A stretch of DNA of 46,801 bases from a virus, in the IMG/VR virus record IMGVR_UViG_3300032046_000050, positions 1 through 46,801 of that record; one strand, given 5' to 3'. Below the pieces are notes generated by a model, which saw only the letters and a list, made by a program, of their open reading frames with translations, did not search any database and had not been told where the DNA came from. A program made the position numbers and the translations under genes. This document shows, piece after piece, positions 1 through 8,340 of this stretch. Positions within the stretch are counted from its first letter, which is position 1, and each line of letters opens with the position of its first letter.

Positions 1-126
1 TTTTTGTGAATATAGATACGTTCCGTTGCCCGTTGGTATGCTTGTTTCAGTCGTGTCGTTTATTGTTGAGTTTATAAGATAGTTAGTATCTATTGAGGAA
101 ACACCAGCATTTGCATTATTGGCTGT
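1..126. repeat. Terminal direct repeat, left copy (circular junction)
   Basis: Bases 1-126 are identical to 46675-46800; the next base differs (c at 127, a at 46801). A coding frame continues through the join, so the repeat is most simply the overlap left when a circular molecule or circular assembly graph is written as a line. A repeat of this length is also typical of a long k-mer assembler overlap. A true short terminal redundancy in the packaged DNA is possible but is not needed to explain it. Confidence 0.9.
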
Positions 127-1488
127 CGCTATATTTTCAGCCACATTATGCCCGCATGGTGAAAGTGTATTAAGGGTAAACCCCAATCCATAAGTTAGGT
201 TGTTATTCATAACCGAATCGCTTAAGTAATTATTTGGGCAACTTACAAACGAAATCCCAAATTTATCATTATTACTACAGAAGCAATTAAATATACTTCC
301 AAATTGTGTTGCGGTGATTATTCCGTCATTAACATTTCCGACATTAAAGCAATTTGAAAAAGTTATTCCCCGAGAATATAAATAAATGCCCTCCTGATAT
401 CTAACGAAAGAAATATGATTAATGATGGAATAAGTCTTGCCATTAGAATAAAGTCCCCACCCCAAACCAGTCAAACCATCAAAAAATGTTTCACCCGTTT
501 GTAAGGTAGTTACCCTATCATATCCACCCTGATATTGTATTTCACTACCAACAGTCCCACTATCTTGTAAATTTTCGGTGACTCCCGTTGTTGTTCCCAG
601 TCCAACGTCTGTTTTTATTGTTTCTCTGTAGTAAAATGGTGCTAATTCAGGTGATGTTCCTGATGTCCAATAACCCCTACCTGCATTAGCTAAATTTTGC
701 GGACTATTATCTATCAAAATTGTTGAACCAACTATGCTTTGAATCGGATACCACCCCTCCATTCCGCCCTGTTCTGCTGAATTTTTAGAAATCAAACTTT
801 GTAGGTTTAAACCATTAGAAGTTGTTACTAAAAAGTTGTCCAACTGATTGACGAAATTACCCAACGGCACTGTAGAACCAGTGTAGAAAGCTATAGATTG
901 TATTGGACTACCGAGATTGCCGCCGCCCTCTTTAGTTAAATTAAGTGGTTCCCAATAACAAGGGGTGTTGCTTCCTGAGGGTATCTTGAAGTAATCAACT
1001 GGCGTGGCACCAGCAGTATCTGAGCATAAGGTAATATAGAAGTTATCTGCCATTATTGCACTGCCGAGGAAATTTTTAAACCAGAAAGTTAGTTTCTGGT
1101 AACCCGACAAATCAAGTCCGCTGGGTAGTGTGTAATATCCCATTAAAGAGTTTGCAACTGGTGATGCTGGTGTGATTATCCTCACGGCACTCCCGCCTTG
1201 TTTGCATACTGTTTGTAGACTACATGTTCCGCTAACGGCAGTCCAAGCCAATTCGCAATTAGTTATGGTAACGAGGGGAGCCGAATCTAAAATTACTGTT
1301 TTTGATAAACTTGTCCAAGTGGCACTACCTAATTGTATCGGTGTCGGGCTTTTTGCTATTCTTATTATATCTCCTGGTGCTATCCTTGCGGCTGTGGCTC
1401 CAGATGTAATTGTCCTCCAAGCGTTGTCCCAATCGCTACCGCTATTGACATCATTTCCGCTTATGTAGTCTATGTAAAATATGCTCAT
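1..1488 (-). CDS. Beta-helix tail fibre, N-terminal part (continues at 46240-46674)
   Basis: The ATG at 1488-1486 overlaps the stop of the previous gene (TAATG). Reading leftwards, the frame is open to base 1 and continues at 46674 down to a stop at 46240, giving about 640 residues over the circular junction. The N-terminus (YIDYISGNDVNSGS, then a PGDIIRI-like step) matches the opening of right-handed beta-helix, pectate-lyase-like proteins used as phage tail fibres or tailspikes. The middle is rich in N, S, G and T with short beta-strand periodicity, and the C-terminus looks like a carbohydrate-binding jelly roll. Likely role: receptor recognition or glycan degradation at the virion surface. 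I see no definite catalytic residues. Confidence 0.7.
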   Translation of the reverse strand, partial: MSIFYIDYISGNDVNSGSDWDNAWRTITSGATAARIAPGDIIRIAKSPTPIQLGSATWTSLSKTVILDSAPLVTITNCELAWTAVSGTCSLQTVCKQGGSAVRIITPASPVANSLMGYYTLPSGLDLSGYQKLTFWFKNFLGSAIMADNFYITLCSDTAGATPVDYFKIPSGSNTPCYWEPLNLTKEGGGNLGSPIQSIAFYTGSTVPLGNFVNQLDNFLVTTSNGLNLQSLISKNSAEQGGMEGWYPIQSIVGSTILIDNSPQNLANAGRGYWTSGTSPELAPFYYRETIKTDVGLGTTTGVTENLQDSGTVGSEIQYQGGYDRVTTLQTGETFFDGLTGLGWGLYSNGKTYSIINHISFVRYQEGIYLYSRGITFSNCFNVGNVNDGIITATQFGSIFNCFCSNNDKFGISFVSCPNNYLSDSVMNNNLTYGLGFTLNTLSPCGHNVAENIATANNANAGVSSIDTNYLINSTINDTTETSIPTGNGTYLYSQK

Positions 1489-2039
1489 TAGAACTCCACT
1501 CCGTGACAAACCATATTCAAACTTGGAGCACCGCCTGTGCTCCCAGTCCAGAATACATTAACTGGTATCCTATCTACGTAAAAGGTAAACAAAGTTGCAT
1601 CGTTGCCGATGGTTGCGTTCAGTTTGATATAGAAACTTCCTGCTTTTAACTTACCTACATTCCAAGGAGAGCCTGGAGTCGTGTTTGTTATATCGACAGT
1701 CCAGTCCGTGTCCGTTGTAGGCTCGTCTGGATTGGTTACCTCCGTGCTCCAAGTCGCTCCAGAATTTGTTGTGTATTGCAATCCTAAGACACCTATTATA
1801 GATACGTTTGTGCTTAGTTTGAATCTCGGTATGACTATAACTGAGCCGACTGTGTCTGTTGAAGCCATCGAACCAGTGAAGTTATATGTCCCCCAGCAAC
1901 CAGAGGCAGTCGTGTTTTTAGCGAGTGTAGCCCAAGAGGCATACTCAGCATCAGCACCAGTCCCGAAAGCACTGCCTGGATTGCTCCACTGTGTCCAGCC
2001 GCTTCCAGTTGCTCCGAAATACCAGCTACCCGTCGTCAT
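1488..2039 (-). CDS. Beta-rich virion-associated protein, unknown function
   Basis: 183 residues, rich in T, S, G, W and N, with no hydrophobic segment. It looks like a small beta-sandwich of the kind found in tail appendages (aromatic strands such as WTVDI and FYIKLNATIG). It lies between two fibre genes, its stop overlaps the next ATG (TAATG at 1490-1486), and its start overlaps the preceding gene by 14 bases, so it is translated with the fibre module. I do not recognise the family; an accessory tail-fibre subunit is inferred from position only. Confidence 0.6.
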   Translation of the reverse strand: MTTGSWYFGATGSGWTQWSNPGSAFGTGADAEYASWATLAKNTTASGCWGTYNFTGSMASTDTVGSVIVIPRFKLSTNVSIIGVLGLQYTTNSGATWSTEVTNPDEPTTDTDWTVDITNTTPGSPWNVGKLKAGSFYIKLNATIGNDATLFTFYVDRIPVNVFWTGSTGGAPSLNMVCHGVEF

Positions 2040-2256
2040 ATTTTACACCAGTCGTTATATCCCTCGCACTATGCCATGTTTCGGGAGGATACTCAACCTC
2101 TTTAATATTTCCTATCGTTATAACTATAAGGGGGATGTGAATATCTACATATCTCAACCAGAAATCAACATGGATTCCCAACGAAAATCCTATATTAATT
2201 CCGTATTGAACCATAAAATAATTTCTTTTGTAAACATTCCATCTCATATCAATCAC
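2026..2256 (-). CDS. Small tail-module protein
   Basis: 76 residues, containing GFSLGIHVDFW followed by YVDIHIPLIVITIGN. Small phage proteins encoded beside tail fibres often carry a similar pattern (a GIHID-type stretch, then a YIDIHL hydrophobic strand); that likeness is from memory. The start overlaps the end of the large repeat fibre (ATGA, 2256-2253). Function unknown; the single hydrophobic stretch is too polar at its edges to be sure of a membrane span. Confidence 0.55.
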   Translation of the reverse strand: MIDMRWNVYKRNYFMVQYGINIGFSLGIHVDFWLRYVDIHIPLIVITIGNIKEVEYPPETWHSARDITTGVKYDDG

Positions 2257-4979
2257 GAGAAACTTGAAGCACCTTGCCCATAGTAATTAGTTCCGTCACA
2301 ATAGAATGAAACTATATCTAAAACATTAAGTGTCTGTGAGTTTACGAACTTAGTCCCGCCCTGCCATTTGATTAAAGTAGTGTTGTAATCTGCTGTGAAA
2401 GCACCACCATTCTTTAATCTAAGTACATAGTTTCCCACGCTTCCGTTAGTGAAGTTGAATGTAAGTCCCCCAGATACTAATACTAATTGCTTGTTTCCGC
2501 TTGCCCAATTTATTACTACTGGTGAACCGATTAGAGAGCCGTTGTTGTATTCTGAATCGAAGTAAACTCTTTGATAGATTCTCGGGTTAGCCATAGTTCC
2601 AGCGAATGAACCAGTCAACCAACCAGCATTAGTCGGTGAACCTATCAGTCCGAATGTAGTCCCCGATTGAATGCCCCACAGACTTCCAGTTAAAGAAGCA
2701 CAAGTTGAGGGAGAACCAACGGCACCAGTAAATGTCCCGAAATTTGCTCCACTTGAAAAACCAACGAGACTCCCGACTATACATGCCGCATTAGTCGGAC
2801 TTCCAATCAAACCCCAAGTTGTTCCAGACTGAACTCCCCAGAAACTGCCAGTTATAGACGGTGCGGCACAAGGAGATGAACAAGTTCCCAAGAATGTCCC
2901 TGAAGCGTTTAATATTGCTGGAGAACCTATTACACCATATTGAGAACCAACCATCGTTCCAGAAGCTGAGAAATTAGATACGTTTAATGAACCAGCGTAT
3001 GTTCCAACGTTGGTTGTCTTTACATAAGTGAAAGCAGAAGCACCAGCCATGGTTCCCCCATCATTAAATTGGAAAGAGGTAGTCGGGTTTGCACCACCAG
3101 CCGCTATCGCTGAACCTGCCCACAAACCATCGTGTATACCTGTAAATGAACCCGTTGCGAGAACTACTAAAGTGGGCGAACCTAATGTCTTTGAAGTTAG
3201 TGTCTGTGCTGAGACATCTATGATAATCGAGCCATCGGTTCCTGGGAATGTATAAGTTGAAGTTCCGCTACCTAAGAGTGTTATATCAGCACCAGAAATG
3301 TATAGAGTCCTTGCTGTTCCCGTTCCTCCCTGTATTGCAAAACCATCTGTTGCGTTTGTAAGTAAAAGAGAAGCGATTGAAGTAACACCAGTGGTTCGGT
3401 TATATGTCATTAACGAAGCTCCCTCAAGTGTTGTCGAGTTAGCATATTGGAAGCTTGTATCTGGGGTAGCGGCACCAGCTACGACTGTCGAACCTGCCCA
3501 TAAGCCAGTGTAAACTCCAGTAAAGCTTCCAGTTATTTGAGTCGCCGTTGTTGCTTTAGTTGTCTTGTTATAAGTCAGTCCAGACGCCCCAGCTAAAGTT
3601 GTTGAATCGGCAAATTGGATAGAAGTATCTGGACTTGCCGCACCCGCACTTATGGAAGAACCTGCCCAGAGTCCCGTATGGATTCCGATAAATGAACCAG
3701 TTATGCTTGCCGCAGTGGCTGGAGAACCGATTGTTCCAGATAATATAGAACCTGTGAGAACCCCGCTTCCAGTAAATGCTCCCGTGTGAACTCCAGTTAA
3801 AGAGCCAGTGAGATTACCAGTGAAGCCTCCGATTAATGTTCCTGAACCCGTTATAACTGCGGGAGAGCCAACTATGCCATAAACCGAACCAATAAGAATT
3901 CCACTTCCCCCGTGCTGTCCGACAAAACTTCCAATACCCCAGAAACTTCCTGTCGCTGATTGGATTAAAGTGGGTGAACCAAGTGTGCCAGATAGTAATG
4001 AACCAGTTAGGATACCACTGCCTATGAATTGTCCAGTATGAGCACCAGCGAATGAACCTAATCCCCAGAAAGAACCTGTTGCTGATTTTATAGTAGACGG
4101 ACTGCCGACAATCAAAACGCCCGAGTTTAGTAATCCGCTTGCCCATAATGCAGTTCCGCTTCCGTATGTAGCCCGTCCGTCTACCGAAGTAACAGTTCCC
4201 GATAACCCGACAAACCCGCCGCTCGTCCACTGAGCCGTTCCTGAAGCATAATTAGCGATTCCTAAAGTAGTGACACCAGCTCCAGATACAGTAATCAAAG
4301 CACCACTAACTCCGTCAATACGTCCAGTTTGTGTATAAAGTGCTCCAGAGGTTGCGAGTGCTAATCCAGATACGTATTGTGCAGTCCCACTTGCGTAGGT
4401 TGCTATTCCAGTTGCGGTTACTCCAGCACCCGAGACAGTTACTAATGCTCCGCTTACACCGTCAATCCTTCCGATTTGGGTGTATAATGCCCCGCTTGTA
4501 GTGATATCTATGATATTGCTACCGCTCCATAATCCAGTATAAACTCCTATGAAAGAACCAGTAACGCTTGTCGCTGTTGCTGGGCTACCTATTTTTAAGA
4601 TTCCCGAATTTAACAATCCAGATGCCCAGACGACTGTTCCTGATGCGTAAGTAGCCACGCCAGAAGCGGTTGTTATGTTCGTATTCTGTGTCGCATTTAC
4701 GCCCGATATGGTAACTATGTTCCCAGATAGAGAGTTAGTAGTTCCACTGAGTCCCGTGAAATTAGTAGTTAGCGTATATTGTGCTCCAGATAAAGATACA
4801 ACGGTGCCAGACACCCCGATTAGATTAGTATTGGTGGTTACGCCTGCCCCAGAAACCGTAAGTAAGACACCAGAAGCAGCGAGAGCGGTTCCAGAAGTAG
4901 CATTAATCAAAGTAGTCATAATGTTCCATTCTGAACTTGCGATTATATCCGAACCCGCTTTAGTTGTATCCCAAGCCAT
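2253..4979 (-). CDS. Long repeat-rich tail fibre / adhesin
   Basis: 908 residues of very low complexity in G, S, T, A and V. At least three repeat types can be seen: ALYTQxGRIDGVSGA units near residues 155-250, TGSFxGxxTGLWAGS units followed by a PDTSxQFAxSTTL stretch in the middle, and short GSPxxxxxxTGSFWG units throughout. The N-terminus (MAWDTTKAGSDIIASSEWN) resembles the usual tail-fibre opening with an SxWN step, and the C-terminus (LRLKNGGAF, then DIVSFYCDGTNYY) resembles phage fibre ends. Cys is nearly absent apart from one short cluster near residue 700. It is the largest gene here, likely a trimeric receptor-binding fibre. It lies right after the head-tail connectors instead of after the tape measure. 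Confidence 0.8.
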   Translation of the reverse strand: MAWDTTKAGSDIIASSEWNIMTTLINATSGTALAASGVLLTVSGAGVTTNTNLIGVSGTVVSLSGAQYTLTTNFTGLSGTTNSLSGNIVTISGVNATQNTNITTASGVATYASGTVVWASGLLNSGILKIGSPATATSVTGSFIGVYTGLWSGSNIIDITTSGALYTQIGRIDGVSGALVTVSGAGVTATGIATYASGTAQYVSGLALATSGALYTQTGRIDGVSGALITVSGAGVTTLGIANYASGTAQWTSGGFVGLSGTVTSVDGRATYGSGTALWASGLLNSGVLIVGSPSTIKSATGSFWGLGSFAGAHTGQFIGSGILTGSLLSGTLGSPTLIQSATGSFWGIGSFVGQHGGSGILIGSVYGIVGSPAVITGSGTLIGGFTGNLTGSLTGVHTGAFTGSGVLTGSILSGTIGSPATAASITGSFIGIHTGLWAGSSISAGAASPDTSIQFADSTTLAGASGLTYNKTTKATTATQITGSFTGVYTGLWAGSTVVAGAATPDTSFQYANSTTLEGASLMTYNRTTGVTSIASLLLTNATDGFAIQGGTGTARTLYISGADITLLGSGTSTYTFPGTDGSIIIDVSAQTLTSKTLGSPTLVVLATGSFTGIHDGLWAGSAIAAGGANPTTSFQFNDGGTMAGASAFTYVKTTNVGTYAGSLNVSNFSASGTMVGSQYGVIGSPAILNASGTFLGTCSSPCAAPSITGSFWGVQSGTTWGLIGSPTNAACIVGSLVGFSSGANFGTFTGAVGSPSTCASLTGSLWGIQSGTTFGLIGSPTNAGWLTGSFAGTMANPRIYQRVYFDSEYNNGSLIGSPVVINWASGNKQLVLVSGGLTFNFTNGSVGNYVLRLKNGGAFTADYNTTLIKWQGGTKFVNSQTLNVLDIVSFYCDGTNYYGQGASSFS

Positions 4980-4980
4980 A

Positions 4981-5292
4981 TTATCCCCTTAGAGCATACT
5001 TAATTGCATTATGAATTATATATTGTCCTCCCTGATGATAAAATCTTCCTAATGAATCCTCTCCAACAAAACCGTATTCTATCCTTGGAGCATAAGTAAC
5101 GTTATTGAATATGAAATAACCATCTGAATCCTTATCATAATCATAAGCCGCAATCAATCTGCCCGTTTTGACTGGGGTGGGTGGATGCTGTCGGCAACGA
5201 ACCTTTGCCTTGATTGCTATTAATTCCCCGAGTTGTTCCTCGAGATTATGTATATCTTTTTTATCAAATTTTACTTCCAAAACTCTCACCAT
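4981..5292 (-). CDS. HK97 gp10-like head-tail / tail completion protein
   Basis: 103 residues. PVKTGRL followed by a strand and FNNVTYAPRIEYG is the usual pattern of the HK97-gp10 family (neck or tail-completion proteins acting where the tail joins the head). Length fits the family. It follows two other connector genes, and its 5' end overlaps a small zinc-domain gene by 29 bases. The next gene starts one base after its stop. Confidence 0.75.
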   Translation of the reverse strand: MVRVLEVKFDKKDIHNLEEQLGELIAIKAKVRCRQHPPTPVKTGRLIAAYDYDKDSDGYFIFNNVTYAPRIEYGFVGEDSLGRFYHQGGQYIIHNAIKYALRG

Positions 5293-5425
5293 TCTTTTTA
5301 ATCGCTTCTCTTCTGTCTCTGAGTTCGGCTATCTTGCCTTTATTCCAGCCGTCTACTTTTGAGAAGAATCCAGTTACTCGAGTCATGTGTTCTATATTAT
5401 TTGAACCGCAACAAGGACATGGCAT
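5264..5425 (-). CDS. Orphan NrdD-type C-terminal zinc domain protein
   Basis: 53 residues: CPCCG near the N-terminus, then TRVTGFFSKVDGWNKGK and an ELRDRRE tail. This closely matches the C-terminal zinc-binding end of anaerobic ribonucleotide reductase NrdD (CPxCG ... RVTGY ... WNxGKxxELxDR), but the barrel, ATP cone and glycyl-radical loop are absent, and only one of the two usual Cys pairs is obvious. No reductase gene occurs in the window. It sits among head-tail connector genes with a 4-base gap to the preceding gene. It cannot be a reductase alone; it may bind a host enzyme or be a recycled zinc fold in the virion. The resemblance is strong, the role is unknown. Confidence 0.65.
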   Translation of the reverse strand: MPCPCCGSNNIEHMTRVTGFFSKVDGWNKGKIAELRDRREAIKKNGESFGSKI

Positions 5426-5429
5426 TTAA

Positions 5430-5789
5430 TCACTCGAAATCATAATTCTTAACCAAGAACGCTTTATATCCCCATTCTACCCCAGCACGATGGATTGGTT
5501 TCCTACCTTTCACTAAATAGTCGTCGCCCTCGAATTCTAATATGTCGTTATTATAAAGAGAACCAGTTGATTTGAAAGTAATGATTAAGTTATCTATATT
5601 TCTTAAACCTTCTGGGTAAAGTTCAAGTCTCTTAGTATCGAGATGATGAACTAACCCAGACATAGCGAGGGAACCAGTGATTGTTCTTGTTCTTTCGCTC
5701 CACTTATTAGAACCAGTAGTAAATGTCTTTTTCCAGAATATGTGCCCTTCTGTATCTATTATGTTGTCAACATCTGTCACAAACCCCAA
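5430..5789 (-). CDS. Head closure / head-tail adaptor protein
   Basis: 119 residues, mostly beta. Order and size match the head-closure (SPP1 gp16-like) proteins that follow the gp15/gp6-like connector: a short N-terminal strand, then GDDYLVKGRKPIHRAG near the C-terminus, resembling the DxYxVxG step of such adaptors. It overlaps the preceding connector by 13 bases. Assigned mainly by synteny; sequence motifs are weak. Confidence 0.6.
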   Translation of the reverse strand: MGFVTDVDNIIDTEGHIFWKKTFTTGSNKWSERTRTITGSLAMSGLVHHLDTKRLELYPEGLRNIDNLIITFKSTGSLYNNDILEFEGDDYLVKGRKPIHRAGVEWGYKAFLVKNYDFE

Positions 5790-6106
5790 CTCTTCTTGAA
5801 CGAAATACCGTGATTCTGAATAATGGATTTATTGAATTCCTTCAGCCACCGTGTCTCCTCAAGATAAGCGAGGTTCATGCCTTCGTCTGAGAAATCGGTT
5901 ATGTTGCCTTTCAGTCTCGTCTCGCCAAGATGTGCTGCGTAAAGGGCTGAAAGGAATTGTTTTTGTGCTGCGGTTGCGGAGACTATGCCGAACGAGTCGA
6001 CTTTTGAATCGGAGAAAACAATCAGACTGCCTAAAACTGCGTCCGTTATTGTCCCTGAAGTCCAGCCAGTGAGGTTTCTTACATCATCGGCTGTTGCATA
6101 AGCCAT
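5777..6106 (-). CDS. Head-tail connector (gp6 / SPP1 gp15-like)
   Basis: 109 residues, mainly helical. It starts MAYATADDVRNLTG, typical of the small connector that docks under the portal ring (Y-x-T-x-D-D-V-R pattern). Helices follow, with AAQKQFLSALYAAHLGE, and the C-terminus is basic and aromatic. The gene lies after the capsid genes and before head closure, as in SPP1- and HK97-type viruses. The stop overlaps the next gene. Confidence 0.7.
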   Translation of the reverse strand: MAYATADDVRNLTGWTSGTITDAVLGSLIVFSDSKVDSFGIVSATAAQKQFLSALYAAHLGETRLKGNITDFSDEGMNLAYLEETRWLKEFNKSIIQNHGISFKKSWGL

Positions 6107-6550
6107 TTAAATCCACGTCAGCATGAATTTACCGATGTGAGTCCCCGCCGCACCCAATCCCGAACCAGCTATGTATAATGTCCGTCCGTCTATGTAAACT
6201 GGAACGATATGGGTTCCGCTTGTTGTTGCCCCCGTTGAGTCCTGAGCGTATGCCGCAAGGTAATATCTTTGTAATTTTGTTCCTGATGCCGCAACTAATA
6301 CTCCTAACTGACTTAAAGTAGTTCCAGAAAATCCGAAGAACAAAGAACCGTTCTCAGCCACTAAGCCGATTCCAGTCCCTGATGTTCCTGCGTTTATCTC
6401 GAAGTTAACCAGCTTTCCAGTTAATACTCTATTCGCATCGGAGTAGACTATGAATGCCCCACTTGCTGTCGCACAGTTCTGAGTTGCATAGATTCTTGTG
6501 CCCGAACCTGTATTCTGGATAAATGTATACGTCTTTACATCTTCCCACAT
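6107..6550 (-). CDS. Hypothetical beta-rich capsid-module protein
   Basis: 147 residues, rich in G, T, S and A, with strands such as LVNFEINAGTSGTG and HIVPVYIDGRTLYIAGSG. No membrane segment or signal peptide. It lies between the capsid gene and the connectors, where decoration or head-fibre proteins are often found. The family is not recognised; a virion surface role is an inference from position and composition. Confidence 0.55.
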   Translation of the reverse strand: MWEDVKTYTFIQNTGSGTRIYATQNCATASGAFIVYSDANRVLTGKLVNFEINAGTSGTGIGLVAENGSLFFGFSGTTLSQLGVLVAASGTKLQRYYLAAYAQDSTGATTSGTHIVPVYIDGRTLYIAGSGLGAAGTHIGKFMLTWI

Positions 6551-6560
6551 ATACTCACCC

Positions 6561-6974
6561 TTAGCGTTTTCCGATTGCTAACCAGTCGAATGTATCTGCT
6601 GCCGCTTCTCCAACTGCATAGAAACTTCCAGCGTTTGTGCTCCCAGTGAATATCAGGACAGTTTTTGCCGATGTTTTGTTGTTCTGTGCAAATACTATTG
6701 GTGCTGCCGCAAATGGAGAGCCGAATGCTACCCATAAGACTGATGCCGCACTAAGTGTCGCACCCGTTCCGTATTCTATTGCCTGCGGTGAATGTGCCGC
6801 TGGACTCCCCGTTCTTATTACGGGAACTCCAGAACCACAGTTCACTGGCAATACAGCTGCTGAACCTATTTCAGAAGTTCCAATTTGAGCCGCTCCCGCT
6901 ACTAAGACTGCTACGCTACCTGTTTCTAAGATAGTAAGATTTGCTGTTCCTAATCCATCCTGTAAATTTGTCAT
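6561..6974 (-). CDS. Hypothetical capsid-module protein
   Basis: 137 residues. The start has a good Shine-Dalgarno (GGGGTGGAT) about ten bases upstream, and the gene follows the capsid gene by 21 bases. Ala/Gly/Thr/Ser-rich with beta periodicity, e.g. LTILETGSVAVLVAGAAQIG and TVLIFTGSTNAG. Composition is like the neighbouring decoration candidates. A second decoration or head-fibre protein is plausible but not shown. Confidence 0.55.
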   Translation of the reverse strand: MTNLQDGLGTANLTILETGSVAVLVAGAAQIGTSEIGSAAVLPVNCGSGVPVIRTGSPAAHSPQAIEYGTGATLSAASVLWVAFGSPFAAAPIVFAQNNKTSAKTVLIFTGSTNAGSFYAVGEAAADTFDWLAIGKR

Positions 6975-6995
6975 GTTCTATCCACCCCTAAGGAT

Positions 6996-7853
6996 TTACG
7001 AAGTGACTATCTTCGCAATAGCGTCTGCTCTTAATTGTCTATATACAATTCTTTGCGTTACAACGGCTCCGCTCAAATCATGAACCTTGTCGTCATAGTT
7101 CTCAACAGTTACTGGACGTTTTTCTGCAACCACGTAGGCTTGTGTCGGGTCTACAATATACGCATATTTTGCATAAGTTGTCGACGGTGCTGAGTTTGTC
7201 TCGAATCTCACAATCTTCATACCAAAGATTGTTCCAACGAGTCCATTCTCGAACGCTTCCCTTGTCCCGAGTTTGTGTGCCTCGACGAAGGTATCTATGT
7301 TCCTCAAATCATTAGCTACTTCCGTTCCCACGAACATTACCTTAGGTATGTAAGATTCGTCTTCGAGATACTTCATACCAGCCGTTATGTCTGAGATTGT
7401 CATAGCTGTTGCATTTGAGACTGTGTTTGTGGCATTATCGAGAGCATCCTGCAATAACAGTTTGTCCTCGTTATAAGCCATATAGAGTCCTGCCTGAGTG
7501 ATGTTGTGAGCCAATAAGTCCCACTTTGCGTCCTCTTTCATTTCCTTTGTCATGAGGATTCTCAGCCCGTATTTAACTGGTTTCATGTTAAATGACTGAT
7601 ATGTCTCAAGAGTCAGGGGAATTGCAGCACCCTCTGATACCTTATGCACTTTCATGCTCTTCGGGTCTACAGTGTCTATATCGACTGAGCTACCTTTTAT
7701 TCCCGCTCCGCCAATTACTACTGCTGCGAATTGTCTTCCAATTCTCGTCCTAACTACGGGGTCGATTAAAGTGTCATAAATCGTCTTTTCGATTAATAGA
7801 CTACCTTCTGTTCCTACCGCAGTAGTTAAGAGTTCTTGTATTGTTTGTGCCAT
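6996..7853 (-). CDS. Major capsid protein, HK97 fold
   Basis: 285 residues. It has the usual pattern of HK97-type capsid proteins without a long N-terminal delta domain: helical N-arm, E-loop region with KVSEGAAIPLTLETYQ, a spine helix near ITQAGLYMAYNEDKLLLQDAL, and a P/A domain with the MFVGTEVANDLRN step, ending in ITQRIVYRQLRADAIAKI-like strands. The start has an AAGGTGAG site. It lies after the protease and decoration genes in standard order. It forms the icosahedral shell; whether its N-terminus is cut by the upstream protease cannot be told here. Confidence 0.88.
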   Translation of the reverse strand: MAQTIQELLTTAVGTEGSLLIEKTIYDTLIDPVVRTRIGRQFAAVVIGGAGIKGSSVDIDTVDPKSMKVHKVSEGAAIPLTLETYQSFNMKPVKYGLRILMTKEMKEDAKWDLLAHNITQAGLYMAYNEDKLLLQDALDNATNTVSNATAMTISDITAGMKYLEDESYIPKVMFVGTEVANDLRNIDTFVEAHKLGTREAFENGLVGTIFGMKIVRFETNSAPSTTYAKYAYIVDPTQAYVVAEKRPVTVENYDDKVHDLSGAVVTQRIVYRQLRADAIAKIVTS

Positions 7854-7864
7854 GTATTCTCACC

Positions 7865-8338
7865 TTATATGTTTAATCTTATTGCAGCGAATCCTGCTTC
7901 ACTTGCAGATGACGTGAGTGCCGTTCCTATCGGGAAACATGAACCTGCTCCCGCAGTCAAAGCCTCGACACAGCAGTTATTGTAACTAACTGCTCCACCG
8001 ACTCCGTAACCTACAGCATACACTCGCTTCCCTGCTAAAACCCCGTTGCTTCCAGTAGGCAGCAAAAATACTCCCTCTTGTCCAACGGTAACTATATTAC
8101 CGCTTGAAGCATTCGTTAAGGCTATACCAAGGCACTGTTGTTTTATGGTTGCATCGTTTGAACCTGCAATTACTGACACGGTTGTCGTTGCGTAGGTTGA
8201 TGTTCTCGAACCTATCGTTCCGAAAGTCGTGTTACCTGAGACTGCTACAACCAAGTCACCTGCGAGAATGCTCCCGCCTGCTTTGGCTGTTAGGAATCTT
8301 TGCTGGTCTTGCACCATCAATAAACTATCGTATGCCAT
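7865..8338 (-). CDS. Capsid decoration / cement protein (DUF2190-like)
   Basis: 157 residues. The N-terminal QQRFLTAKAGGSILAGDLVV and the later QCLGIALTNASSGNIVTVGQ and GVFLLPTGSNGVLAGKRVY follow the pattern of small beta-barrel capsid cement proteins, which stabilise the shell after maturation. It sits directly before the capsid gene, the usual place. The four Cys residues in the C-terminal half (including CC near residue 120) are unusual and may form bonds or bind metal. Confidence 0.65.
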   Translation of the reverse strand: MAYDSLLMVQDQQRFLTAKAGGSILAGDLVVAVSGNTTFGTIGSRTSTYATTTVSVIAGSNDATIKQQCLGIALTNASSGNIVTVGQEGVFLLPTGSNGVLAGKRVYAVGYGVGGAVSYNNCCVEALTAGAGSCFPIGTALTSSASEAGFAAIRLNI

Positions 8339-8340
8339 TT

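Noticed and set aside
1681-2283. Plus-strand frame of 200 codons opposite the beta-rich tail genes
   Set aside because: It is the antisense shadow of the minus-strand genes, with no Shine-Dalgarno or promoter and no recognisable fold; all other genes are on the minus strand.
3814-4230. Minus-strand frame of 138 codons inside the long fibre
   Set aside because: It runs in another frame of the repetitive fibre and its Arg/Trp-rich composition is what repeats give out of frame.
2253-4979. Possible CRISPR-like array in the repeat-rich fibre
   Set aside because: Repeats vary in length and keep the reading frame; no constant direct repeats with unique spacers of equal size.
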